64,000 bases of DNA. It comes from an uncultured Alistipes sp. Lineage in GTDB: Bacteria > Bacteroidota > Bacteroidia > Bacteroidales > Rikenellaceae. Below the pieces are notes generated by a model that had not been told where the DNA came from, did no database searches, and saw only the letters and a list, made by a program, of their open reading frames with translations. The position numbers and the translations under genes are program-made. Within the stretch, counting starts at the first letter, position 1; each line of letters opens with the position of its first letter. The stretch covers positions 62,001 to 126,000 of the forward strand of contig UQUQ01000004.1 in the NCBI GenBank assembly GCA_900544265.1. The letters run 5' to 3'. Positions 27,696-35,859 of this stretch are shown in pieces.

Positions 27696-27959
27696 ATGAA
27701 ACGCAGATTCATGCTGTTCCTGCTCTCGGCGCTCGGCTTCACGACCGCCTGCGAGAATGAAGACAAGGGCACCGTCTGCATGTACGGCACCCCGCTGATC
27801 GACTTTGAACTTCAGGGTTCCGTCACCGACCAGAAGGGCAGCCCGATCCCGGGCATCGAGGACCGCACGGGTGAGGCTTCGGGCAGCTGGAACCGGGGAT
27901 CGTTCGCCCGTTCGGGCGTCGATGCGTCGCTTCCGGCAAAGACAGAAGAAGAGCAATAG
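27696..27959 (+). CDS. Short lipoprotein resembling radical SAM-associated putative lipoproteins
   Basis: An 87-residue protein with a lipoprotein signal (LFLLSALGFTTAC) and the segment MYGTPLIDFELQGSVTDQKG SPIPGI. This matches my memory of the Bacteroidetes family called radical SAM-associated putative lipoprotein, whose members have a YGxPxADFxxKGxVTD motif. Members are usually longer and adjacent to a radical SAM gene. Here the sequence diverges after about residue 55 into a polar tail and no radical SAM gene is near, so it may be an orphan or a shortened remnant. The family call is from memory. Confidence 0.6.
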   Translation: MKRRFMLFLLSALGFTTACENEDKGTVCMYGTPLIDFELQGSVTDQKGSPIPGIEDRTGEASGSWNRGSFARSGVDASLPAKTEEEQ

Positions 27960-27991
27960 GGAGCCGGTGATACGGATTGCCCGTTTTTTCG

Positions 27992-27999
27992 TATATTTG
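27992..27999 (+). promoter_or_regulatory. -7 element TATATTTG immediately before recG
   Basis: Exact TAnnTTTG match ending 5 bp before the GTG at 28004. Transcription from it would begin at or next to the start codon. No TTG at the usual distance was found. Confidence 0.55.
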
Positions 28000-28003
28000 C
28001 TCT

Positions 28004-30112
28004 GTGGATAACCTCAAGAGCGATATCAAGTACGTGGCGGGCGTCGGCGAGGCGCGTGCCCGGCTTCTGGACAAGGAGCTGGGCATCCGCACCGTGGGCG
28101 ATCTGCTCGACCACTTTCCGTTTCGCTACATCGACCGCACGCGCGTCTACCGCATCGCCGAAATCACGGACGAGGCGCCCACGCTCGTGCAGCTGCGCGT
28201 CCGCGTGACCGGCACGGCCTACGCCGGGACGGGGCGCAAGCGCCGCTTCACGGTCTTCGTGCAGGATGCGACGGGGCAGGCCGAGCTCGTGTGGTTCCAG
28301 GGCATCAAGTGGATCGAGAAGCGCGTCGAGGTCGGACGCGAATACCTCGTCTTCGGACGTCCGTCGTTCTACCGCGGCCAGCTCTCGATGGCCCACCCCG
28401 AGCTGGAGACCATGGAACAGTACCTCTCGCGCCGCGCCGAGAGCGGCATGCAGGGCATCTACCCCTCGACCGAGCGCATCTCGACGATGTTCGGCACGAA
28501 GGGCATGTACCAGATCGTCTGCAACGCCTGGGCGCTGGTCCGCGGGCACATACCCGACCCGCTGCCCGAGGAGATGCGCACACGCTACGGGCTCATCGCG
28601 CGCCACGACGCCTACTACAACATCCACTTCCCGCAGTCGCCCGAGCTGCTGCGGCAGGCGCAGTACCGACTGAAGTTCGACGAGCTGCTCGGCGTGCAGC
28701 TCAACGTACAGTCACGCCGCACGGCCCGCCTGGCGAAGGCCGACGGGTTCCGCTTCACGCGCGTCGGCGACGCCTTCAACACCTTCTACAACGAGAAGCT
28801 CCCCTTCCCCTTGACCGGGGCGCAGAAGCGCGTGATCCGCGAAATACGGCAGGACACCGCCACGGGGTATCAGATGAACCGCCTGCTGCAGGGCGACGTC
28901 GGCAGCGGCAAGACCCTCGTGGCGCTGATGTCGATGCTGCTGGCCGTCGACAACGGGTTTCAGGCCTGCATGATGGCCCCGACGGAGATCCTCGCCCGCC
29001 AGCACTTCGCCACCATCAGCCGCCTGCTCGACGGCATGCCGGTGCGCGTGGCCATTCTGACCGGCGCCTCGAAGGCGCGCGAGCGCCGCGAAGCGCTCGA
29101 AGGGATCGCCTCGGGCGAGGTCCACATCCTCATCGGCACCCACGCGCTGATCGAGGAGCGCGTGCGCTTCGCGAACCTCGGCTTCGTGGTCATCGACGAG
29201 CAGCACCGCTTCGGCGTCGAGCAGCGCGCCCGCCTCTGGACCAAGAACGAGCAGCCGCCCCACATCCTCGTGATGACCGCCACGCCGATCCCCCGCACGC
29301 TCGCCATGACCCTCTACGGCGACCTCGACGTCTCGGTCATCGACGAGCTGCCGCCGGGCCGCCGTCCGATCAGGACCTACCACTACACCGACGCCGCACG
29401 GCTCAAGCTCTTCGGCTTCATGCGGCAGCAGATCGCCCAGGGCCGCCAGGTCTACGTCGTCTACCCGCTCATCAAGGAGTCCGAGGCGATGGACTACAAG
29501 GACCTCACGGACGGCTACGAGGCCATCTCGCGCGACTTCCCGCTGCCCGACTACGTCACGGCCATCTGCCACGGCAGGATGAAGCCCGCCGACAAGGAGG
29601 AGTCGATGCGCCAGTTCAAGGAGGGTGAGGCGCAGATTCTCGTCGCCACGTCGGTCATCGAGGTGGGCGTCGACGTGCCGAACGCCACGGTCATGGTCAT
29701 CGAGTCGGCCGAGCGCTTCGGCCTCTCGCAGCTGCACCAGCTGCGCGGCCGCGTAGGGCGCGGCGCGGCCCAGTCCTACTGCATCCTCATGTCCGGCGAG
29801 AAGCTCTCGCGCGAGGCCCGTGCGCGCCTCGAGGCGATGTGCGAGACGAACGACGGTTTCCGCCTCGCGGAGCTCGACCTCAAGCTGCGGGGCGCGGGCG
29901 ACATCAACGGCACGCTGCAGAGCGGCATGGCGTTTGATCTGAAGATCGCCAATCCGACGGCCGACGTGCAGGTGCTCACCCTGACGCGCGAAGCCGCCGC
30001 CGCGATTCTCGCCGCGGACCCCGCCCTCGCACAACCCGCACACGCGGGGCTGCGCGAGCTGCGCCGCCGCTATTCGGGCCGCGAAGAGCTCGATTTTTCC
30101 CGCATCTCGTAA
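28004..30112 (+). CDS. recG: ATP-dependent DNA helicase RecG
   Basis: RecG remodels stalled replication forks and Holliday junctions. The 702-residue protein has the N-terminal wedge/OB region (about 1-255, with YVAGVGEARARLLDKELGI), Walker A LQGDVGSGKTLVAL, the DEQH box VVIDEQHRFGVEQR, VMTATPIPRTLAMTLYGDLD, and motif VI QLRGRVGRGAAQSYCIL. The frame opens at a TTG (27977), but that lies upstream of the -7 element, so the GTG at 28004 (DNLKSDIKYVAGVG) is preferred; no ATG is suitably placed. Length then matches the family. Confidence 0.95.
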   Translation: MDNLKSDIKYVAGVGEARARLLDKELGIRTVGDLLDHFPFRYIDRTRVYRIAEITDEAPTLVQLRVRVTGTAYAGTGRKRRFTVFVQDATGQAELVWFQGIKWIEKRVEVGREYLVFGRPSFYRGQLSMAHPELETMEQYLSRRAESGMQGIYPSTERISTMFGTKGMYQIVCNAWALVRGHIPDPLPEEMRTRYGLIARHDAYYNIHFPQSPELLRQAQYRLKFDELLGVQLNVQSRRTARLAKADGFRFTRVGDAFNTFYNEKLPFPLTGAQKRVIREIRQDTATGYQMNRLLQGDVGSGKTLVALMSMLLAVDNGFQACMMAPTEILARQHFATISRLLDGMPVRVAILTGASKARERREALEGIASGEVHILIGTHALIEERVRFANLGFVVIDEQHRFGVEQRARLWTKNEQPPHILVMTATPIPRTLAMTLYGDLDVSVIDELPPGRRPIRTYHYTDAARLKLFGFMRQQIAQGRQVYVVYPLIKESEAMDYKDLTDGYEAISRDFPLPDYVTAICHGRMKPADKEESMRQFKEGEAQILVATSVIEVGVDVPNATVMVIESAERFGLSQLHQLRGRVGRGAAQSYCILMSGEKLSREARARLEAMCETNDGFRLAELDLKLRGAGDINGTLQSGMAFDLKIANPTADVQVLTLTREAAAAILAADPALAQPAHAGLRELRRRYSGREELDFSRIS

Positions 30113-30156
30113 TATTTCCGACCAACAACCCGTTAAAAATAAAGACCCCTCACCCC

Positions 30157-30954
30157 ATGAAACGACTTTTGCTCACCATACTCCTGCTCGCGGCGGCCCT
30201 GCCGCTCGCCGCCCAGCTCTACCATCCGGGCGAGAAGCTGCTCTACCGCGTCAGCTACAAGGCCAAGATGTTCCCCAACACCGAAGTCGGGGCCGTCGAG
30301 GTGCTCACCTCGGCGGAGCGCACGAACGACCGCGATTTCTACAAGGTCGTCGGCGCGGGACGCACGCTGCCCACCTACCGCTGGTTCTTCAACATCGAGG
30401 ACATCTACTCGGTATGGGTCGACACCCTGTCGCTGCGCCCCCAGCGCTTCGAAAGCGACATCCGCGAAGGCGACTACACCTTCCAGAGCCACTACGTCTA
30501 CGACTGGGAGGACTCGGTAATCTACACGCGCTGGCGCAGCCGCCAGAAGCCCGAGCGGCAAAAGCAGATGGCGCTGACCCCGGAGAGCATGGACCCCATC
30601 GCGCTCTTCTTCAACCTGCGGTCGGCCAATGCGGAGGATTTCCGCGTCGGCGAGCCCGCCACGCTGCAAATGGTCCTCCAGGACACAATCCGCCACCTGC
30701 GCTACCGCTACCTCGGCCGCGAGGAGAAGCGCATCCGCAACATGGGACGCTTCCGGACGCTGAAGTTCGAGTGTCAGCTGGGCACCACCGAGGGGTACTC
30801 CTTCACCGACGGCACGGTCTTCACGATCTGGATCTCGGACGACCGCAACAAGATTCCGCTCTACATCGAGTCGCCGGTGCGCATCGGCAGCATCCAGGCC
30901 TACATTTCGGGCTACAAGGGGCTCAAATATCCGCTCGAGAGCCTGATAAAATGA
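30157..30954 (+). CDS. DUF3108 domain-containing exported protein
   Basis: A 265-residue periplasmic protein with a clear signal peptide (LLLTILLLAAALPLAAQ). The mature part begins GEKLLYRVSYKAKMFPNTEVG, typical of DUF3108, and is beta-rich to the end (YIESPVRIGSIQAYISGYKG). Family function is unknown. It lies 44 bp after recG. Confidence 0.83.
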   Translation: MKRLLLTILLLAAALPLAAQLYHPGEKLLYRVSYKAKMFPNTEVGAVEVLTSAERTNDRDFYKVVGAGRTLPTYRWFFNIEDIYSVWVDTLSLRPQRFESDIREGDYTFQSHYVYDWEDSVIYTRWRSRQKPERQKQMALTPESMDPIALFFNLRSANAEDFRVGEPATLQMVLQDTIRHLRYRYLGREEKRIRNMGRFRTLKFECQLGTTEGYSFTDGTVFTIWISDDRNKIPLYIESPVRIGSIQAYISGYKGLKYPLESLIK

Positions 30955-30963
30955 AAATTTGAT

Positions 30964-30971
30964 TATCTTTG
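30964..30971 (+). promoter_or_regulatory. -7 element TATCTTTG before the coiled-coil membrane protein
   Basis: Exact TAnnTTTG match 18 bp before the ATG at 30990. A TTTG lies directly next to it rather than at 19-21 bp, so the -33 element is not identified. Confidence 0.5.
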
Positions 30972-30989
30972 CGAAAATTCGACAACCTT

Positions 30990-31925
30990 ATGGAAGAGAA
31001 CAGACAGGGTTACGACCCCTCGGAATTCGAGGACGACGACTACGGCAGGCAGCCCGAAGCGGAGAAGTCCATCCGCGGATACCGCATCGTCATCATCATC
31101 CTCTCGGTGATTCTGGTGGCGCTGTCAATCCTCTATTTCAGCATTCACCGCCAGCAGATGCTCGACAACGAGCTGCTGCAGGCCGACCGCGACTCGATCC
31201 AGAACGATCTGGGACGCCTGATGGCCGACTACGACAACCTGCGGGTCTCGAACGACTCGATCTCGGCCAGCCTCTCCGTCGAGCGCGAGCGCGCCGACTC
31301 GCTCATGACGCGCCTGAAGAAGGAGCGCTCGTGGAACCTCGCCAAGATCAAGCAGTACGAACGCGAGGTGGGCACGCTGCGCACGGCCATGAAGGACTAC
31401 ATCCGGCAGATCGACTCGCTCAATACGCTCAACCAGAAACTTATCAGCGAAAACGTCTCCTACCGCAAGGAGATCTCCTCGGCCAACCTGCGCGCCGAGA
31501 TGGCCGAAGAGAAGGCCGCCGAACTGGACAACAAGGTCAAGGTCGGCTCGGTGCTCCGCGCCCGCGACATCCGGCTCGAAGCGCTCAACGACCGCGGGAA
31601 GGCCGTGTCGCGCATCAAGAACGCCTCGCGCCTGCGCGTGGACTTCGTCCTCTCGGCCAACGAGCTGGCCATGCCCGGCAACAAGGCCATCTACCTGCGC
31701 ATCATCTCGCCCGACGGCTACGTGCTGACCACCGAGGCGATGCCGTCGTTCGAGTACGAAGGCGAGCGGCTCACCTACTCGGCCATGCGTGAGGTCGACT
31801 ACCAGAACCAGGACCTCGAGGTGGGTATCTACTTCACCTCGTCGGGCTTCGCGGGAGGCACCTACCGCATGGAGCTCTACACCGAGGGCCGGCTGATCGG
31901 TCAGGCGCAGGTCGCCATGCGATAA
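30990..31925 (+). CDS. Single-span membrane protein with periplasmic coiled coil, hypothetical
   Basis: A 311-residue protein: an acidic cytoplasmic N-terminus (about 1-35), one membrane span (VIIIILSVILVALSILYF, about 38-56), a long coiled coil (about 60-190, with repeated LxxDxxxxxN/S heptads), and a C-terminal globular beta domain (about 200-311, LRVDFVLSANELAMPGNKAI). The ATG at 30990 lies after the -7 element. I do not recognise the family. The layout suggests a scaffold or spacer between inner membrane and periplasm. Confidence 0.8.
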   Translation: MEENRQGYDPSEFEDDDYGRQPEAEKSIRGYRIVIIILSVILVALSILYFSIHRQQMLDNELLQADRDSIQNDLGRLMADYDNLRVSNDSISASLSVERERADSLMTRLKKERSWNLAKIKQYEREVGTLRTAMKDYIRQIDSLNTLNQKLISENVSYRKEISSANLRAEMAEEKAAELDNKVKVGSVLRARDIRLEALNDRGKAVSRIKNASRLRVDFVLSANELAMPGNKAIYLRIISPDGYVLTTEAMPSFEYEGERLTYSAMREVDYQNQDLEVGIYFTSSGFAGGTYRMELYTEGRLIGQAQVAMR

Positions 31926-32206
31926 ACCCCGCGGCCCGACAGGGGGGGGGCAACACGAAGGGAGCAACCCAATGGAGGAGGGATGGCGCACGGAAGCGGC
32001 GTGATCTCCAGCCCGACCGGGGGCGCGCAACGGGGCGACAACGGGAACAACGCAACGGGGCGGCGCAACGGGGCGGCGCAACGGAGAGGGGAAGCGGAAA
32101 CGGCATGCTCCCCGGCCCGGCGGATGCGGCGCAACAAGGGCGGTGCAACGAGGGCCGCACAACGGGGGCAACCCGACGGAAGCTCCCCATGAAAACGACA
32201 CAACGG
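31926..32206. other. Gene-free, purine-biased GC-rich stretch
   Basis: No convincing gene is seen between 31926 and 32359. The plus strand is strongly G/A-rich, contains a nine-G run near 31943, and repeats the word GCAAC about ten times. Open frames here are arginine- or proline-rich repeats without a plausible start context. A 13-bp tandem repeat is listed separately. Confidence 0.7.
32027..32090 (+). repeat. 13-bp degenerate tandem repeat, about five copies
   Basis: Units GCAACGGGGCGGC start at 32052 and 32065 exactly and at 32078 with changes, preceded by two more degenerate copies from 32027. The period of 13 is not a multiple of three, so it is not a protein repeat. Confidence 0.7.
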
Positions 32207-32236
32207 ACCGGACGGTTTGCACCGTCCGGTTTTTTT
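32207..32236 (+). terminator. Rho-independent terminator before malQ
   Basis: A perfect 10-bp stem ACCGGACGGT (32207-32216) with ACCGTCCGGT (32221-32230), loop TTGC, then a T run to 32236. It ends transcription from the coiled-coil membrane protein after a long 3' untranslated stretch. Confidence 0.9.
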
Positions 32237-32301
32237 GCGCCGTTTTGCGGTATGGCCCAAAAATTTCGCACCGCGCATGCCGCGAATTCGGACGGATTTT
32301 T

Positions 32302-32309
32302 TAATTTTG
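32302..32309 (+). promoter_or_regulatory. -7 element TAATTTTG of malQ
   Basis: Exact TAnnTTTG match 50 bp before the ATG at 32360; the -33 element is not clear. Confidence 0.5.
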
Positions 32310-32359
32310 CATACCGCTACCCGAATACCCGAATCGAATCAAAACGACATACCTGTCCT

Positions 32360-34975
32360 ATGAAAATCGTTTTCAGCATCGAATACCGTACCCGATGGGG
32401 CGAGCAGCTGGTTTTGCGCATCGGACGCCGGCGCATCGAAATGCAGTACGCCGACAACGGAATCTGGCGCGCGACCCTTGCGAAGGCCGATGCGTCGCAG
32501 CCGCTGGAGTACCTCTACGAGGTGGAAGCGGAGGGCGTCTGCCGCCGCCGCGAATGGGCGCCGCACACGTTGCAGCTGCCCGAAGGCATGGCTCCGGCGA
32601 CGCTCCGTATCCGCGACCGCTGGCAGGACATCCCCGCCGACCGACCGTTCCACACGTCGGCCTTCTCGCGGGGTATCTTCTCCCGCGAGGCGGAACACCT
32701 CCACGCGGCCGCAACACGGAAGGGACGGCGCGGCAACATCCTGCTCCGCACGGCCCAGGCGCAGCTGCGCCCCGACGAGGTGCTGGCCATCGCCGGCAGC
32801 GGCCGCGAACTGGGCGACTGGAAACAGGTGCTGCCGCTGGACGACACCCGCTTTCCCGAGTGGTCGCTCGCGCTGACCGTCACGCGCCGCTTCGAGTACA
32901 AGTACCTGATCGCCGACCGCCGGACCCTCACCCCGATCATCTGGGAGGAGGGGCCCAACCGCACCTGGTCCGATCTGCCGGCCGAGGGCGAGGCCGTCGT
33001 CGACGCCACGACCGTCCCGCAGATTCCCGAACGCCGCTGGCGCGGCGCCGGCACGGCCATTCCGGTCTTCTCGCTCCGCTCGGACAAGGACTTCGGCATC
33101 GGCGAATTTCCCGACCTCAAGCTGCTGGTCGACTGGGCCGCGGCCACGGGGCAGCGTATCCTGCAGCTGCTGCCGATCAACGACACGACGATGACCGGCA
33201 CGTGGGAGGACTCCTATCCCTACAACGCCAACTCGACCTTCGCGCTGCATCCGCAGTTCCTGCGTCTGACGGAGGCGGGCGTCGAGGAGAACGACGAATA
33301 CCGCCGCCTGCGCGACGAGCTGAACGCCCTGCCCGAGGTGGACTACGAACGGGTCAACCGCACGAAGAACGACCTGCTGCGCAAGGCCTTCGCGCGCCAC
33401 GGCGCCCGCACGGCCGCACGCCGCGACTACAAGGAGTTCATGGAGGCCAACCGCGAGTGGCTGCTGCCCTACGCCGCCTTCCGCACGCTGCGCGACGACT
33501 ACGGCACGGCCGACTTCTCGCGCTGGGGCGACTACGCCCGCTTCGACCGCAAGAAGATCGAGGCCTTCTGCCTCGAGCGGCGCAACGACGTGGCCTTCCA
33601 CTGCTACGTGCAGTACCACCTACACCTCCAGCTCTCCGAGGCGTGCCGCTACGCCCACAGCCGCGGCATTGTGCTGAAGGGCGACCTGCCGATCGGCATC
33701 AGCCGCACGAGCGTCGACGCCTGGCAGTCGCCGCGCCTGTTCCACCTCGATTCGCAGGCCGGAGCGCCGCCCGACGCCTTCTCGGCCTCGGGACAGAACT
33801 GGGGACTTCCGACCTACAACTGGGAGCGCATGGCCCAGGACAACTACGCCTGGTGGCGCGCCCGTCTGAAGAAGATGTCGGAGTATTTCGACGCCTACCG
33901 CATCGACCACATCCTCGGGTTCTTCCGCATCTGGGAGATTCCCGCCGACGCCGTGCACGGCCTGCTTGGACACTTCAACCCCGCGATGCCCTACTCGGCC
34001 GAGGAGCTGCGCAACGTCGGCTTCGAGATGGACGACGACCGCTTCACGGCACCGCACACCGACGACTGGATCCTGGACACGCTCTTCGGCGACCTGGCCG
34101 GCGAAGTGCGCACGAAATACCTCCGCAACGGACGGCTCATCCCCGCCTTCGCCACGCAGCGCAAGATCGCCGAGCGTCTGCCGGGCGACGACGACCGCAC
34201 GAAACGGCTGCGCGAGGGACTCATGGCGCTGCTCGAGGACGTGCTCTTCGTCAAGGACCCGCGCCGCAAGGGGTACTACCACCCGCGTATCGGCGCCCAG
34301 ACGACCTGCGCCTTCCGGCTGCTCGCCGACTGGCAGCAGGCGGCCTTCAACCGGCTGCACGACGACTTCTTCTACCGCCGTCACGACCGCTTCTGGCAGG
34401 AGTCGGCCCTGCGCAAGCTGCCCGTGCTGCTCACGGCCACCGACATGCTCGCCTGCGGCGAGGACCTCGGCATGATCCCCGACTGCGTACCCGAGACGAT
34501 GCGCATGCTGCAGATTCTCTCGCTCGAAATCCAGCGCATGCCCAAGTCGCCGGCCGAGACCTTTGCCGATCCGGCCCGCTACCCCTACCTCTCGGTCTGC
34601 ACCACCTCGACGCACGACATGAATCCGCTGCGCGCCTGGTGGGAGGAGGACCGCACCGTCACGGCGCGCTTCTACCGCGAGGTACTGCACGGCGAGGGCG
34701 ACGTACCCTGGTTCTGCGAACCGTGGATCTGCCGCCGCATCATCGAGATGCACCTCGCCTCCCCGTCGATGTTCACGATCCTGCCCCTGCAGGACTGGCT
34801 CTCGATGGACGGCTCGCTGCGCTTCCGCATGCCCGACAAGGAGCGCATCAACATCCCGGCCATTCCCCGCTACTACTGGCGCTACCGCATGCACCTGACG
34901 CTCGAACGGCTGATCGGCGAGGAGGACTTCAACACGACGCTGCGCGACATGATTGCCGTCAGCGGCCGCCGCTGA
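32360..34975 (+). CDS. malQ: 4-alpha-glucanotransferase (GH77) with N-terminal starch-binding domains
   Basis: MalQ transfers maltodextrin segments between chains and frees glucose in cytoplasmic maltodextrin metabolism. The 871-residue form has two N-terminal CBM20-like domains (about 1-110 and 120-230, each with GDW or similar signatures such as GSGRELGDWKQVLPL) and a GH77 barrel. Catalytic motifs: DAYRIDHILGFFRIW with the nucleophile Asp516, ACGEDLGMIPDCV with Glu701, and TTSTHDMNPLRAWW. The ATG at 32360 follows a -7 element; the longer frame upstream is repeat sequence. It neighbours the two-component system and sus genes, consistent with starch use. Confidence 0.96.
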   Translation: MKIVFSIEYRTRWGEQLVLRIGRRRIEMQYADNGIWRATLAKADASQPLEYLYEVEAEGVCRRREWAPHTLQLPEGMAPATLRIRDRWQDIPADRPFHTSAFSRGIFSREAEHLHAAATRKGRRGNILLRTAQAQLRPDEVLAIAGSGRELGDWKQVLPLDDTRFPEWSLALTVTRRFEYKYLIADRRTLTPIIWEEGPNRTWSDLPAEGEAVVDATTVPQIPERRWRGAGTAIPVFSLRSDKDFGIGEFPDLKLLVDWAAATGQRILQLLPINDTTMTGTWEDSYPYNANSTFALHPQFLRLTEAGVEENDEYRRLRDELNALPEVDYERVNRTKNDLLRKAFARHGARTAARRDYKEFMEANREWLLPYAAFRTLRDDYGTADFSRWGDYARFDRKKIEAFCLERRNDVAFHCYVQYHLHLQLSEACRYAHSRGIVLKGDLPIGISRTSVDAWQSPRLFHLDSQAGAPPDAFSASGQNWGLPTYNWERMAQDNYAWWRARLKKMSEYFDAYRIDHILGFFRIWEIPADAVHGLLGHFNPAMPYSAEELRNVGFEMDDDRFTAPHTDDWILDTLFGDLAGEVRTKYLRNGRLIPAFATQRKIAERLPGDDDRTKRLREGLMALLEDVLFVKDPRRKGYYHPRIGAQTTCAFRLLADWQQAAFNRLHDDFFYRRHDRFWQESALRKLPVLLTATDMLACGEDLGMIPDCVPETMRMLQILSLEIQRMPKSPAETFADPARYPYLSVCTTSTHDMNPLRAWWEEDRTVTARFYREVLHGEGDVPWFCEPWICRRIIEMHLASPSMFTILPLQDWLSMDGSLRFRMPDKERINIPAIPRYYWRYRMHLTLERLIGEEDFNTTLRDMIAVSGRR

Positions 34976-34992
34976 CTTTCCGCTCCGCAACA

Positions 34993-35032
34993 AAACGGCG
35001 GGACGATCCGAATGGGGGTCGTCCCGCCGTTT
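34993..35032. terminator. Bidirectional terminator between malQ and the LytTR regulator
   Basis: AAACGGCGGGACGA (34993-35006) pairs with TCGTCCCGCCGTTT (35019-35032). T tracts on either side are short, but the stem is long and lies between convergent genes. Confidence 0.75.
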
Positions 35033-35097
35033 ACCGTAGAGTAGTATATGAAGGCCGGACGCGACCGCCGGCCCGAAGCCGCCCGCAGCGGGGCAGG

Positions 35098-35850
35098 TCA
35101 CGCCTCGCCCTCGAGCCAGCGCAGGAAATCGTCGACCCGCGACCGGCTCACGACCGGCTCGAAGGCCGGACGCGGCCGGGCCACGATCTTGAGCCGGTTG
35201 CCCTGATACTTCACGACGCTGACGATCGCCGGCATCGAGATGATGCAGTTGCGCGAAATCCGGAAAAAGCGCTTCGCGTCGAGCTCCTCGGAGAGGATGT
35301 CCAGCGAGAGGTCCATCACGTAGCGGCTACCGTCGTTCGTCACCAGGTAGGTGTTCTTCTCCTCGGAGTAGAAATAGGCGATTTCCTCGCTCTTCACGGG
35401 CACGATCCGGTCGTTGAAGCGCACGATGTAGCGCTGCTTGTAGGCGCGCGGCGCACGGATGGCCGCCAGCAGCCGCTCGGCGTCGAAGCCCGCGTCGCGC
35501 TGCCGGCACCGCTCAACGGCCCGCTTCAGCGCCGCGGGGTCGATCGGCTTGAGCAGGTAGTCGATGCTGTTGACCTCGAAGGCCCGCACGGCATAGCTGT
35601 CGTAGGCGGTCGTCATGACGACGCGGGCCGAGACGTCGACCTGCCGGAAGATCTCGAAGCAGTCGCCGTCGGAGAGCTCCACATCCATGAAGATCACGTC
35701 GGCGGCGTTTCCCGGCGTGCGGAGCCACTCGACGGTCTCGCGCACCGAGCCGGTCGCACCGACGATCTGCAGATCGGGATAGTGCTGCGTGAGCGCCCGC
35801 GCCAGGTTCTGCTGGGCCATGGGCTCGTCTTCAACGATCAATACTCTCAT
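35098..35850 (-). CDS. LytTR-family response regulator
   Basis: A 250-residue response regulator with a receiver domain (1-120: acidic pocket VEDE, phospho-acceptor Asp56 in VIFMDVELSDG, lysine in DYLLKPID) and a C-terminal LytTR DNA-binding domain (about 150-245: RFNDRIVPVKSEEIAYFYSE, FRISRNCIISMPAIVSV). LytTR domains bind pairs of short direct repeats one or two turns apart. It starts 9 bp after the histidine kinase gene. It likely controls the divergent MFS/sus genes through the 21-bp spaced repeats at 37325-37377 (inference). Confidence 0.93.
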   Translation of the reverse strand: MRVLIVEDEPMAQQNLARALTQHYPDLQIVGATGSVRETVEWLRTPGNAADVIFMDVELSDGDCFEIFRQVDVSARVVMTTAYDSYAVRAFEVNSIDYLLKPIDPAALKRAVERCRQRDAGFDAERLLAAIRAPRAYKQRYIVRFNDRIVPVKSEEIAYFYSEEKNTYLVTNDGSRYVMDLSLDILSEELDAKRFFRISRNCIISMPAIVSVVKYQGNRLKIVARPRPAFEPVVSRSRVDDFLRWLEGEA

Positions 35851-35859
35851 GGGATAGGC

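Noticed and set aside
31834..32271. Minus-strand frame of 145 codons in the gap before malQ
   Set aside because: The product is Arg/Pro/Cys low-complexity created by the 13-bp repeat and the terminator; no ribosome site or homology.
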